DNA from: Stichopus chloronotus
Taxonomy: Eukaryota > Echinodermata > Holothuroidea > Aspidochirotida > Stichopodidae
NCBI GenBank assembly: GCA_021234535.1
Contig: CM037843.1
Span: 20,925,911-20,989,910, forward strand
Reading direction: 5' to 3'
Length of the DNA stretch: 64,000 nt
The position numbers and the translations under genes are program-made. The first letter of the stretch is position 1. Each line of letters opens with the position of its first letter. Shown here piece by piece: positions 38,634 to 51,899 of this stretch. The notes beneath the pieces are model-generated. The model saw only the letters and a program-made list of their open reading frames with translations. It was not told where the DNA came from and made no database searches.

Positions 38634-38790
38634 TCGTTTTCCACCGTATACCATAGCAGTCAAAGGTTGTGCGTGGGTGCATGTGAGGGCTACTCCCATC
38701 CAGACCCACTGGCAGTTGTGTTAAGAAGATCAACAAACTCTAATAAACCTATAGTTTTGTTAGATTGTAGAGTTTGTAGATGATGTAAAT
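38634..38790 (+). pseudogene. Gypsy Pol C-terminal tail remnant
   Basis: An open stretch ending VLRRSTNSNKPIVLL then a stop. Gypsy Pol proteins commonly end with a proline-rich stretch and a [PL]-x-R-R-S-T-R-x-R-K-P motif, which this matches. It marks the likely 3' end of pol; an LTR should follow but was not recognised. Confidence 0.6.
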
Positions 38791-41016
38791 TTTATCTGAA
38801 TAAGTTTAAACCGAGGAAAGTATCACATGCGTTTAGACTTAAAAGAGTTGCTATTTGCTAAGATGAGAGTAAAGTGTAGCGCATTATTTTTTGGCCTTGT
38901 GTAGTATGTTCATACATACATTGGAAGAATCCTCAACTCCTATTGGTCGATTTCAGTAAGGTGACCTTGCATTGTTTTGAGGATAAAACACGTCGATGAA
39001 AGCGTAAAATCACCGACTCATTAATACAATAAAAACAAGTGTTTTGTTGTCTGCTATCTTACAAATCAATGATGGTACTTTGTCTATGGCGAAACTGTTG
39101 TTTTGTCTATTGTGAAACTTGTTTACCTTTTCTGGGAATCTTTTGAAAATCCAATTTTTTTTTCGTTCTCGTCATTTCAATCAAAATTTCGTTTTGTATG
39201 TAAGAACAAGGTTGATTAACCTTTCAATGATTACAGGTGTCGTTTGTGTTACATTTTTATGATTAACTATGACGCACCGTAAGTCGTTTAATGTTGAATG
39301 TGTAACTTATGGTCCCACGACATTTTTTCATAACCGAAATTTCTTTCTTATAACTTTCACTTCTGCAATTTTGACACACTCTAAAAATTTATGGATTGAA
39401 TAAACGTTTAATCCAGGTTGGGTATGTATCCCGGCTAAAAACCTGTTAGGTAAGAAAAGGAAGCAAGTTGGTCAAAAAATTACCCTCCTAAGGTTAAATT
39501 TTACACAACAATGGGAACTTTTTCACCAACTTTGCAAGTTGTTTCACCCAACAGATCAGTAAGAGGCTAGTCAACCGTTTTTAGAGTACACGAGTAAGCC
39601 ATAGCATCATTGCGACGACAAACCCAACTAGTCCTATCACAAACTATCAATAAAAAATATCATTTTGGGTTCCGTATTCATGGACATGTGTTTGTAAGTA
39701 CATGTTTCTGTCAGGTTGTATAATACTAAAGGTTATATGTACCCATACATCAGCTGGTACTCCTAGTACCTAGTGGTTATGAATTTTAATGAGGTCATAA
39801 CATGAACAAATGTCACAACTCGGATCTTTAAATTGAACTGCAATAACTGTTGCGTGTATACATTAGTTCACCAGTTTACTAAAGAAGCGAATATTGTAGG
39901 GATCACGGTTAATCAATTTAACAAGGAAACAAATTTGAAATTTTAAAACAACGTTTTTCTGTGAAAAACATCTTTAGGCTACACAGAGTACAAAATAATC
40001 CGAAACGTTCGAACAACTTCCGCCGCTGAAACGTTCTTTTGACTGTTTCAATTTTCAGTTCTTCCTACGGTGTGAGGGCATTACTGCGGTGAGGCCCCAA
40101 TTGCACATAGACCTAGGCGATATATTCCCGAATGGCACGGACTTGGCTTCGATGATATAACCAATGATGAGAATAAATAATCACCGTGATAACTTATTGT
40201 CATCACAACACGTAAAGATATTACGAATTAAAAACTTTCTTACGTGAATTTCTTCTTCTTGCCACCGTAAGGTGTCCTCAGTTTTCATCCAGAAATATTT
40301 CTGGAAGTGGAACAGAACGGTCTTTTTCTTTCACCGGGACGATCCTTCGCGTACGTATAACAATACATGACACACATCGTTCTTTAGTGCACCAAAGCTA
40401 TTTACTTTTCCAAGTGCCAACAACAAATGTCAAGTGTCTTATCTCTTGTCCTATACGAACTCGAAAAGTAATACGCTTTAGTTCTGATATGTTCAATATG
40501 TGATGATCTTGCTGTTTGGCAGTGATCGATCGTTTACAAAGATGCCCCGCGCAATCCGCAGTATTTGTCGTTACGTAGGTCGTGTAGGACTAGCAGCCTT
40601 CGCGATGAGCCATTTGGAATTTACGACGGGGGCAAACAATTTGGTCTCGTGTGCATGCATGAAACACGCACCCTTCGTGTTGAATATAGAATAGGCCTAT
40701 AGATAGGCTACACATTAGATACAAATACATTCCAAATGGAATTGAAAAAATTCATTCACGGCTTGAAGACGAAACGCGTTTAAGGATGATTGGTAGGCTA
40801 TATAGCCTATATACAGACTATAGTTCAAGTAGACACTATAATAAACGTCTACCCGCATACAAAGTATTATGTTTCTGCAGAACGACCTTGTTTCTACATG
40901 GTTTCATGTATAAACTGAAACTCCCGGCCCGTGCATGAATTAACCAATTCACCGGTCCGGGATGGTGATTACATACAAATAATGTAACTTATACTGAAGT
41001 TGTATGGTAGCATACA
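38791..41016. other. Intergenic stretch, no gene seen
   Basis: AT-rich sequence. An AATAAAA site at about 39027 followed by TGT-rich sequence could belong to a degraded Gypsy 3' LTR, but no second copy was found upstream. The rest shows no recognisable element. Confidence 0.4.
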
Positions 41017-41405
41017 ACCATGACCTGTCTTAAAGCTATAATATGAGTTTGAAGTTTGTCAGAGAGAGTCAAATATGTCACAGGCACTACATGAAAACAT
41101 AGTTTAAACCCCATTTGTGCATAAATGAATAGTCGTATAGTCATAAAGTCCCAATTGGTCTGTTTGATTTCAGGTAACGGTGATTGACTGCAGCTATGCT
41201 TTCTTGGAGAGTCTGAATTTTGTTGGGCCAACAAAAATGTGAGGACAATTTTCGTATTCAAATATCTAGAAGATGAATGCATATAGTTCTCTTTCAGATT
41301 TCGTAACAGGTGATCTTCCCCTACTTTCTCATCCCTGAAACACTGACAAGCCAAAGCGAAGGTAGATACCCAGGCGATTGCCAGTAAAACTCATGTCCAG
41401 CTTCA
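41017..41405 (+). repeat. Dispersed repeat, copy 2 (partner at 2995-3381)
   Basis: Collinear with the copy in K2P intron 3, including GGTCTGTTTGATTTCAGG, GATTGACTGC, TCAAATATCTAGAAGATGA and CCTGAAACACTGACAA. It carries a 121-codon minus-strand open frame whose middle is frameshifted relative to the other copy. Confidence 0.8.
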
Positions 41406-41803
41406 AAAGGCCCTTTCAAGTCCTTTTTGTTGGCTGAACTTATACAGATTGCGAATTTTATGCTCTAACTCTGTATATTCCTTACCGGTCTTTTAAGTAC
41501 ATACTTATTTTGCAAATTTTTCAAAAAGGTAAGACGTTAGAAAACGCATCCGACAAAAATAAATTGGCTCAATGGCATTTGAGGAAGTGAATTGAACATT
41601 TCTTTGTTTTTAGTCCATGAAGTAAAGTTCATTCATTGAAAAAAGAAATTGAACGCTCTTAAAATGGATTGAATTTGGATGATGCACTCAATTCCCGTGA
41701 TATTTTAGTTCTAAAATTACCATTTTTCAAGGGCAAATTTCCCAATCGTAAAGTGAATCGCAAAGTGAACTTTGTAATTTGTCACCGGTACATCACGGTA
41801 GTG

Positions 41804-41915
41804 CCTGTAGATCTGTGGCTGTAGTTATGTGACTGTAGTTCTGTGACTGTAGTTCTGAGACTGTAGTTCTGTGATTGCAGTTCTGTGGCTGTAGTTTTGT
41901 GGCTGTATAGTTCTA
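41804..41915 (+). repeat. 14 bp minisatellite
   Basis: Seven to eight units of CTGTAGTTCTGTGA with substitutions, running from CTGTAGATCTGTGG to CTGTATAGTTC. The open frame reading through it on the minus strand is a product of the repeat. Confidence 0.93.
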
Positions 41916-44637
41916 TGGGATTATTCTTCCGAACCAGGGAGTCGTTGCAACTCCCATGGATGGACACAAAATCTCCTCTATGCAACAACTCCTTGGTCGA
42001 AGTAAATAAGGTAACAAAATGACCGATATTGGGTTTGATGAATGTGAAATACATTTGTCTTCCTGTGAGGGGGAACATTTCATCCAGTCAGAACATTTGC
42101 CTGGCATATACTTTAAAAAAAAAATACTTCCGATGTAAGTGAAATTGTGGTTCAGTTCTTAAAGGTCACACCCTCTGCAACGATTTTTGCCCTCTCTTTC
42201 TCGGTGGAATGCTGTTGAACTGCACTGCAATGGCATCAGTGTATGCGTCCACCTAACATACTGTAGACCTATATCTGTTATGTCATGAACTATAGATCCC
42301 TGCTATGAAGCCCTTCTGTCTTCATGGTTGTAAGAACGGATTTTGCGTTATGAAAAATAGCCCTGTGTTGCTAGGCTGCTTTTCAGTACCGTAGTTATAG
42401 ATAATTGTTCCTCCTGGGGCTCCCATGTTTTGCACACGCACAGAAAACTGAAGAACACACAACTGCTTCACGGCTCCCTTACACCGCCCTCCGTTAAAGA
42501 GATTTGTGTCGCGCTACGGGCTCTGTAGGCATTTTCTCCAGTTATCTTCATAATATTCATGAAGTGACAATGCACATCACGATGACTCAGTACGATATTT
42601 ATGTAATCATATTTCACATGACCATACTGCAACTTCGATTACGGTACGTGGATTGCTTTGTCCAGTGTGGTCAGATTCTCTGCTTCATTATATTGTTGAT
42701 ACTATACTCTTGGTAGGATATAGCTGCGAAATGAAACTTGAAGTTTCGTGGGCCTATATTCCATAGTAACATGGTTATGCCGCAAGGCTGTCTCTCCGAA
42801 TGCCATCCCTTTGAAATCGCATGCAGCCACCAGATGAATAAAAATACTGAAATACAGACAGATCAAACCATTATAACTGACAGTTTAGTGATCGAAACTG
42901 TTTGTGTTTCACAGAATAACGTGCGGCCCCAAACCACCAAACGGTCGCATTTTCCCTTCCGCCGTTTCACTCACTTAGGCCTAATGTTAAAGATAGCTAA
43001 CGTTGTGTAACTAAGAAGTACCAAACTTTTGCCCAAATATGCACGCCTTCGCCATATAATATTACAGCATTCATATGTTAGTGACTTACACTTCCCGGCT
43101 TCTCAGTGTGAGAATGCTTCATTTCTATGGCTTCATTGTCGAATGCTTTCGGCATTGCCGTCATAATTTATTACAGCTTATACTCAGTATGTCGATGATA
43201 ACAGTTTTATAAACACCCAGCTTCATCCTCTCAAGGAATTTTACTCAGTTTATCTCAGTTAAATTAGATGAACGCCTTATCATTTGAGCTTTGACGGTCG
43301 TTACTTGCTTTATAAGTATATATACAGTCCTTGTCAGTTACCGCACCCGATGTCTTCTTAGAACATACATAGGATAACATTCATATTCTATGGGACCAAA
43401 GCAAAATGGGTACACTTGAATACACTTGTAAAAATGTACCGTACTGTACAATGGTAATAAGTGGTGATAGTGACACTATCTGGTCTCACATAAATATTTG
43501 TCGCAATCAGTCAAAACAAAATTGCCATTACTTGAAACCAACTGTGTTAATTGCCTCTCCTATAAGAAAAATAACTACAGCAACGTATATATACCATGCA
43601 TGACTACATACAAAAATCAGCTTGCCTCCTATACGAGTAATAATTACAGTACTTCAAGCCGAAGAAAAAAGGGCAGAAAAAAAACTAAGAATGATGCTGT
43701 TAAAATGCAGCCCAGGATCGAAAAGATATGACTAAATTGGGCATTTATAATGAAACGGCCCTATCGTGTTTGATCCTCTCAACAAACTCTCAATGACGTT
43801 TATTTATTTGGGTAATTAAGTATCGCAAGAAGTCTTCTGCCCACATATGAGCATTTCAAGAGAAGTTTCAATTAGGGTGAATGGGAGCTTATTCTTTCCA
43901 AGGTTGAAAGGTACTTGAGGTTTGGAGACCATTTAATTGATGGTCATTTTAAGAAACGTATTGTTTAGTCTCTTCTTCATAATTATGGAAAATTTAGGGC
44001 AGACCTTTGCTGTTTTTATAATCCATTCCGGTAAAAGGGCATCCTTCGTTGCCAATGACAAGAAAAATACGTGTACGCTGAAATATCAGGAGGAGGTGGG
44101 GGGTAGGGGTGGGGAAGAACATAATAGTACATTTGTATGTATATGATACTTTGCTGACACTTATTATCCGGTCTTTACACACTAATGAAAATGTCCAGAT
44201 GGTAGTCATGTTATATGATGGCATATGCCAGCATAAATTGTTTTCCGTATTATTAAATGCAAGGACGAAGTAGAGACCGAAAAGGAAAAGGCAAAACAGA
44301 AATTGAGTTACATTCCATTGGAGCATATGTTTTATATGTATCAGATCATCACGGCATGCAGAATGTACTACAATTACAGCGGTAAACACTATCGATTGTA
44401 TAGAACGCAGCAGCCTTCAGTGCAAATTACGCACCAGAGTACGATATCAACAAGTGGGCAATCCACGCAGTTGCGAAATTCATCCCCATCGCTTTCCATA
44501 CCAATTCTCTCGAATTACGCTGAGCTGTATATTTCATCAGTGATTCAGATTGCTCGTTGCGGACAGAAGTGCTGAATATTCAAGTTACTTAATGATGTAG
44601 TGTCGCAATACACCTCGTAAGTGTCGAACGGCACAAA
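41916..44637. other. Intergenic stretch, no gene seen
   Basis: No recognisable element or gene. The open frames here (for example 42738-43010 and 43994-44389) have no domain, no splice context and ordinary intergenic composition. Confidence 0.45.
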
Positions 44638-44639
44638 TA

Positions 44640-44922
44640 GGCTGTTTTCGCAAACAGGACGCGGACGTAGAATTCAGTGTTCCAAATGGGACAGTCACCA
44701 TAGTGAAATCTACAACCTTTCTCAGGCAAATTAACGTTCGTTCTAGACTAGTGCGCGCGACCAGTAAGCACATGCTATTAGGTATGTTTCATCCCGAACG
44801 ATCCGTTCATTAAGTGCGAAACCGTACAAAATTATGAACGACGCGTGTCCGAGTACACATACCGTCACGACTGATTAATTCCGCGTATTTTCGGCGCTTC
44901 CGTCGTGTTTGCGAAAACAGCC
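44640..44922. mobile_element. TA-flanked MITE (Tc1/mariner-like target site)
   Basis: 283 bases. The ends GGCTGTTTTCGCAAACAGGA and the inverse of GGCTGTTTTCGCAAACACGA pair at 21 of 22 positions counting the next CG. TA flanks both ends (44638-44639 and 44923-44924), the target used by Tc1/mariner elements. It is locally GC- and CpG-richer than its surroundings. Non-autonomous. Confidence 0.8.
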
Positions 44923-44924
44923 TA

Positions 44925-45488
44925 ACACCTGCATGGGCGCACTTATGTGACTAGATATCGAGCGCGCATCATGGGTAAGTTCACAGAAAACGCGTGTGCG
45001 TCAGAGTATTCCTCATATCGGCACGCCCCGTCACTGTGGATGCTTTGAGTGCCCTGAAAAGCGCGTTATGAGTGGCTCAATAAGTTCTTCGCAGTGCATA
45101 AACATGTCGAGTACTTGAACAATTGTGCAGTAGATCTATTCATGTATACGCTGTACACATATACTGAGTGAAGGTATTATCAACGCACGGGAAATTGCAT
45201 TGCTACCAGACGTACACATTCAGACCAGAACCATGTCACATTCATGGAAAGGCAAATGTGTAAAAGTTACGTCGACACCCTGTACTACCACCACCTATCA
45301 TTGTATTATGCGTTACAGTAAATATGATCTTTGCCCTTGACCTGTGACGTCATCAGTCCGGCGGACACTTCACCTAACAACCAGGCACCCACACAGTTAG
45401 GTTTACAACTCTTAAGATATTCACATATAGAGATAGTTCTTAAATATTTTTTTGTTTTCATGACCTGAGACCCTTGACCTTTGACCTA
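44925..45488. other. Intergenic stretch, no gene seen
   Basis: No element recognised. The first part is CpG-richer than average for the window. Confidence 0.4.
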
Positions 45489-45575
45489 TGCAGTCGCGGC
45501 GCTACGGAGGGGGGGGGCATGAGGGGGAATTTGCCCCTCCAGATTGTTTCCTTGCTCCCCCCCCCCCCAGTTGCT
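45489..45575 (+). repeat. hAT-like end sequence (single end)
   Basis: CAGTCGCGGCGCTACGGAGG followed by a G run and, shortly after, a C run. This resembles the CAGnnGCGGCGCTACGG type of hAT terminus. No matching opposite end was found nearby, so it may be truncated. Confidence 0.35.
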
Positions 45576-46117
45576 CTCACCCTTCCCAATCAGATTTTGT
45601 ACTCATCCAAAATTAATTTAATCACAAAACTATGTATTGGCATTGGACTGAATAAGACCAGCTTCCGGGGAACCATGATTGATAAATGCCTAATTTATGT
45701 TACACAGGCTGCCAGTTTTCATATCATGCCCGTAGCCACTTCAACAGTAGGCCAGCCTGGTCAGACCAATTTTCTCTGGAATGTTTACCGTCCAGCATAA
45801 GGGAAGGGCGGGTAGGTGGTTGTTTTCCTAAATATTAGAATGTCGTTGTTTTCTTAAATATATAGGAATGTCATTGGCTGCATCATAATAAATGTGTAAA
45901 TAGTAGGCCTCACTTTTTATTACTATTGGTAAGTACTGCACATTTTTATAGAATAAAGTGACTGGAATGGAAGTGTATGTAGCCTGTGTGTGTGTACTCG
46001 GTGGCACCCCGTAAATGTGAAATGGTATTCCAAAAGAAAAAAGTTGGGAACCTTGGAGTACGGTCAACCGAAAAAATAAATAATATAAAAATAAATAACA
46101 TACCTCTCTTGGGACTT

Positions 46118-46235
46118 ACTTTTCCGCCCAGAGATATATGCTAAAACCTCAGAGCTTCCGGGGGCTTCGCCCCTGGTCCCCCACCGGGGCTTTGCCCCTG
46201 GATCCCACCAGGGGCCCTTAGGCGGGCCCCTCGAC
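46118..46235 (-). repeat. Fragment related to the interior of the hAT-like element at 36855-37594
   Basis: On the minus strand it reads GGGGCAAAGCCCCGG and CCAGGGGCGAAGCCCCCGG, then GAAGCTCTGAGGTTTTAGCA and TATATCTCTGGGCGG. The order and wording match the blocks GGGGTCCAGGGGCAAA, GAGGTTTTAGCATATCT inside the other element. The ends are not defined. Confidence 0.65.
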
Positions 46236-49200
46236 CGTCTAGGAGGAGATCGTGACAACAATTCGGTTGTACACACACGCACACACTCACATTTGAATCC
46301 CCTTCTCACTCCCCTAACCCAAGTGGGTAATCCCGATCCACGTCATTTGTATATCACGAGGTTCCCCCCATATAAGGACTACTAGCTCACCCACTTTTGG
46401 TTGAATACTACAAAGGGTGTAAGCTGGGCTACCATTTAAGCGTCATTTTTGGCTGGTTTAACCTCTCAAGTACAACATCTACTTCCTGTATACTACGTAT
46501 AGGGATAAGATAAAAATGGTCGTAAGCCAAATAAGAGAGCAGCGGCGAATACTGACAGCAGGGAAGCATCTCATAGATTCGACGCACAGAGCAAAACTAC
46601 TAAGTGTACATTATACAGCAGGAGACACATACCATGGTCATATCAATTTACCTCAAGAAGAGTAATGTAGGATATCTAAATTGCACTATATACGTAATCG
46701 AACTTATGTATTAATTATAGGTCTACATAGCCAAAATAGGGTACTGTAGAAAGGCAAATCACATATATGTTATGACGTTCAATGTTTGGAGTAGAGATCA
46801 AATCATGCACTTAGTGCCAGCCGCAACGCAAAGCATCTCCGACAGAGAATGAAAACACATCAACTCACTATAACGGGAGTACGCACAACATCAACACGGC
46901 ACTGGCAGAGTTAATGCAAGCATCATCCATCAAAAAGAGCCAAGTATTAAGCAATTAGTGCGATACATGATAGCAGACGAAAGGAACGTAAACAGTTTGT
47001 TTTTGGTGAGGATCGAATCCGTAGCGTATTCCTTATACAGATCACATTTTCAAATATCGCAAACGACTTACCGGTTTTATTCATTAAACATTTTAAAGAA
47101 CATCTCCTATATCAAACGCCTTATAATAGCTACTGTATTTATGCATGCATTATCCAATGGAACCATGTTACTTCACCAAATAGTGTTTCGTGTCTTCTAC
47201 GAATTCAAACTTATCGTAAGAGGGCCTCCTTCAACAAACACTTGGGGACTCTGATTCCGTGTGAGCTTTCCTTTCTTTTTTGTCTGTCCGTTTCCAGAAT
47301 TTACTTCAGTATGACTTGTCATAAGTAATCCTTAGACAGACTATGGAAGAAAAATGAAATGTAAATAAAATATGATGACACATCAGCCGAATGTGTGACT
47401 GTTTGTCTACTGTTGAAAGTACGAAAATCATAAGATCTACATTATGAAAACTCTAAGCAGGTTTAATGACGGCACGCTTTGCCAAAAAAAGGTCACCATA
47501 TCTAGAAATTTCGGGGTAGATACGCCACTACCCCCCCCCCCCCTTCGAGGACAGCCGCTCTGGATCTTTCATAGACGAAAGTCAATAGATCCGTACCAGT
47601 TTCGAAACTTCAGGGCTTCTCTTATCTAAACAAGAATTTATGATACACTGTAACAAGATCTGTAGATCAAATCTAGGCGTACTTTAAAGGTGGAGAACGA
47701 TGAGACGCTTCTTTTTCCTTTCAAACAGATACAGAACATTTTGGTCAGACGTCCCCATTATCCTGCTCTGCGCTCGTAAGATTCAGAATAAATTATATGA
47801 TAAATGAAAGTATGAAAGACATCTATGTTCCATATTTTCAGTGTTTATAAATTGAAAAGACAGATACGTCAAGCAGTATGCCCTTTGGTAAGTACGTGAG
47901 AATAATTCAACCACGGACTCAAAAATGAATCTTTTAATTAGTGAAGAGATATCATACGATATAATTTACCGAAGTTTAAGAATCCCAATGCAGATAAAAA
48001 AAAACATAATTTCCTTCAAATGAAAAGGTACATTCGAAAAAAGTCTTGGTATGTCGTATTGAAAGCATCTATAGCCCTAGAGAATATTAGTACATGTCAT
48101 ATAACGCATGTCTGGTGAACTTAGCAATTTAACGAGAGGGATCGCTGACGCCGGTGCTCTATTAGGCTGGAAGCCTGCGACATCTTGACTTACCCCACTG
48201 AGCCCTGTAGTAGGCTTTGAGGGTACCAGCTGACACCCATTTCCTGACTCACAGTCATGCTCTAAATATATTTTCAGGGTCTCTATAGGCTATGTTCTAC
48301 ATTCATACTAGAGAGCTTTCGATTTGCACGTCCACATAGTCGACTCAGGTACGAAATGACGTCATTTTAAAAGTCTTCGTATGTGTCTCTTCGTCTCCCT
48401 CGTCCACTAGCCGAACCGAGAACGGCAACTACCCGGAGTGAACGCATCCTAGATTTGGCTATAGTAGGATGAAGGAGACGTCGTGACGCAGAGGTTTAGA
48501 ATGACGTAACTTTGTGACGGTCGACCGATGTGCATGGACGTAAAAATCGAAAACTTCCTATTTTTTGAACTGCTGCTATACGAGCTTCGAACTTCTATGC
48601 GGCCTGTGAATTACATGAATCTGCCTCTGGAAAGTTGACCAGACTATTTATACCTCTAACGAAACCCGAAAAGGAGGGTTTAGGGGGTGAATGCGAGGGC
48701 AGCAGTCAGTGATGTAGGGTATCCTGATGGATATATATATCATCCAGATCAAGCTTTTGTGTTATGAAAGTTGAACCCTAATCAAATTTTGGATTACATC
48801 TACAAGCCGCAAAAGTTGTGAAGTGATGACACGGGTCTGTGTTCTGGGGAGGTCTCCGATATGTGTACCAACTGGTGGTGTATAACGTACAGTCTGGGTA
48901 ATTCTTATTCTAACGAACGGTGGGTGCCTATACAAATACAGTATTACCAAAATTTTCAAAATGTATCTTTTATGTGTACTGAGATGCCCCTTTTCAATAG
49001 TGCAATGTGCATAACACAGCTCTGTCTACAACTCTCCCCAACTCTGTCCACAACTCCTCCCTGTCCACAACTCTTCCGATTGCCTCTCCTTCTGTCAGGC
49101 TGAAGGTTCAATTCGAGTAAGTTTATGTATATAAAACACTAACTCAAATGCTCAAATGTATACTATATCCATACCAAACTGCGGAGGGTATTGCTAGCAG

Positions 49201-49795
49201 GTCCATCTCTGTGTTCACACCGTTTCGTCATCGAGTCGTCCAACCATTTTCTTCCACATCTTTTGTATAATTAAATTCTAATAAACCAGTCATTTGCCGC
49301 TCTAATTAGCTGGCATGCACGAAATCTAAAATCTGGCTCAATGCTCGATGTCCACAAACTCCTAATTGCCCTCCTGGCAGTGAAGTTAGACTTTAAAGGG
49401 AAAGTGACGCAGCATTCATCGATATTTTGGCTGCTTGTTACAGGATGAATATTTCTCACGCTAATGCACGTTAAAAATATAGCCCAATAAACATCAAAAG
49501 TGTGAGGGTGGTTTGTTCAATTAGTGTGAAAGAGGACGGTAGCGGACACGTTACTCTGTGATTTCATTCTGTTCTTTAAAAATGTGATTGGATACAGGGC
49601 AAAAACACAATAAATGTCCATGCATGTGGGTTTGTCACGTGTCAGAGCAACTTGATAGAGAGTGCAAACCATGGTTCTGCTATAGTGTTACTTGAAAAGG
49701 GCATGTCTCGTACGTGGCCATTAACATCGCATGATGATGCAGATAGCACGCGTGTAACGCAATTTCAAACTGCAGTGTGCGCATTCTGTAACGCC
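46236..49795. other. Intergenic stretch, no gene seen
   Basis: AT-rich with a 13-base C run at 47531-47543. No recognisable element or coding segment. Confidence 0.45.
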
Positions 49796-50178
49796 TCGGT
49801 CACACCGGAAAGATAACGATAAAAATTTCGTCGCATGCAGTTGAATTGAAATTTCGTTGCAGCGAAGATTACACATTCTGGTCACCGAGAGCTATACCGT
49901 TTGAATCCCTTCATGAGCGATATTTCCTGCAGAAGAAACTATACGATAAAATGTAAGGACCAATTACAGCGTGCTTGAATGTGACGTCACTGCAAACTGC
50001 TCGTCATGGTTGACTGGTTTCTAATTGTAATATGCAGTGTTGGGATACATTACTTAATTAACATAATGTAAACGATATCGTGGCTGATATTGTCGTAGTG
50101 TGAATGCTCTAGAACGATTTCATGGTTATCTTTTATCGTTAAATTGTTCTGGTGTGACCGGTGAGACCGGTGTGACCT
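49796..50178. mobile_element. Inverted-repeat MITE with GGTCACACCGG ends
   Basis: The left end GGTCACACCGG (49798-49808) is followed by AAAGATAACGATAAAA. The right side has TTTTATCGTTAAATTGTTC then GGTGTGACCGG (50151-50161) and a second GGTGTGACC (50169-50177). The arms pair with small gaps, giving roughly 380 bases. The doubling at the right end makes the exact terminus uncertain. No coding frame. Confidence 0.65.
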
Positions 50179-51899
50179 TTTTTATTGTTCATCATTTGCA
50201 TTCAGACCAGTGCGTAATAATCCTATACCAGGGAGACTGAAGAACGAAAATCATTTTCAATAATGTATTGAAGGTGAAAGTAGGCACATATGCACAAATT
50301 CTATTTGACAACAAGCTCATCAAAGTTCAATAGTCAACATGAGTGTCGCAAAAAATAGCCCTTAACGTTCACGTTAGCCTCCGATTCCCTTTAAACGAGA
50401 GAGAGGTTGTTCAACGATAGATGCACGGCTTTATAACTGAACTTGAAGTGGTTCACCTGCTGTGAGTGACAGGTTGAAAACCCTCCTTGAATCTTAGCTT
50501 GACAGTCACAAGTGGAGATCTTCGCGTCAATGCGATGAGAATCACTGTCTTCTGAATATTAATTTGGAACAAAGATTCTAATTAATTATGTAGATATCTT
50601 TACTTACTCAGTACAGAAGTCAACAGAGTGCGTTGTAATAATGACATCACAGATGTCGTCACTGAGTTTAGCTTAATTCCTATTACGTAAACCAAGTCAC
50701 CATATCCTGTCTCACGTCTTCAGGAACTTTGCCGACATCGTTAACATATCCTTTTATCGTATTTGCACATGGTTAGTTGGGATGACATGTTCAGACAATT
50801 AGATCAAATGATGCAAGATTATTTTCTTGTCTTGTGATAATGATTTTATCTTGACATTTTATTATTGTCTTCGCTTTTCTCATTTCCAACCATAGCCTTT
50901 TGTAACACCCCAACCCCCCCCCCCCCCCCTTCCAGTTGGTAATGTGTTATGTTGACGACAGTTTGTTAATCTATGCAACGCTTCTCAGTGGGTGCAGTTC
51001 CTCGCAAATTGTGGATGGCCTGAGTCTGTATCTGCATCACCAGAGAATATTGACCATAGCGCGGAGAACCATAGTGCCTCGTCACTGGAACATAGCAGGC
51101 TGTTGAAATCTGTAAACGTGACAGGGCAATTGGCTTCCCACACATTGGCACACAATTGCAAGCTGTCATCCACCCCACTCCCCACCTCCTCCGTCCGAAG
51201 CATGACAACAACAAATTAATCTTCTCTTTCTCTCTCTCTCTCTCTCTCTAGCTTAGTACTGCCCACTCTTGTCTTGTGACTGCCACGAATGTTAAAGATC
51301 ATCTTTCGTATCCCAGAGCCATAGGCTGATATTGAGTGATAGAAGCAGTCAGTTTCTTGCCTATGTAAGGTGGCTTGAGGTGAAAGCACATGTTAAAGGA
51401 ATGGGTTTCGTTCAAAAGTCTTCGCCATCTTTCTGTCAATAACTCATTCTCATTAAACGTCTGTGTCAGTGCAAAAGAATTTATAGCGAAGACAAACGAA
51501 AACATGATACATTAAACTAATGTCACTCTTAAAAACGTTGCTATTATTTTGTATTATGTCACTGGTGTACCAGAAAAAAATATCCAGTTGCACGTTAGAT
51601 CATGCATGTTTCATACAGGAGAAGAATGTTTGACGATCAGTACAGTGTAGTCTTTGCCACTGATATTTTTTAGGATGACGAAAACACAACACGTTACCAT
51701 CGGCCATACTAGTTATGAGGCATTGCGTTTATGTAAGTTGTGCACGTGCAGTTACATGAACTTGGATATGCAATAAATCGTAAGTACTCACTGGCTGCCA
51801 AAGAATACCCTTCGAGACATGCTCTCTGATTGACCATAACGTTCTGTTGTGCAGATGCGTGTAGATATCACCTTCAAGGGTATATTCCTCTGACGAGAG
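50179..51899. other. Intergenic stretch, no gene seen
   Basis: It contains a 16-base C run (50914-50929) and a (CT)n microsatellite at 51222-51249. Open frames around 50966-51219 overlap on both strands and show no domain. Confidence 0.45.

Larger units (their letters stand above)
33300..38790 (+). mobile_element. Decayed Ty3/Gypsy LTR retrotransposon with nested insertions
   Basis: Remnants occur in canonical Gypsy order: zinc-knuckle-like (about 33367-33424), protease (33605-33805), reverse transcriptase (34500-35046 and 35860-36080), RNase H (36165-36545), integrase (about 37840-38430) and a Pol C-terminal tail ending LRRST (about 38700-38780). Every part has stops or frameshifts, so it is dead. 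Later sequence interrupts it: a GGACAATT element between protease and reverse transcriptase, an R1 repeat inside the reverse transcriptase, and a hAT-like element between RNase H and integrase. No LTR pair was identified by eye, so the true ends are unknown. Confidence 0.9.

Noticed and set aside
40989..41354. 121-codon minus-strand frame over the dispersed repeat
   Set aside because: The other copy (2995-3381) is frameshifted in the middle, so the frame is not conserved between copies.
41804..41915. Possible CRISPR-like array
   Set aside because: Units are 14 bp with no spacers and the genome is animal; it is a minisatellite.
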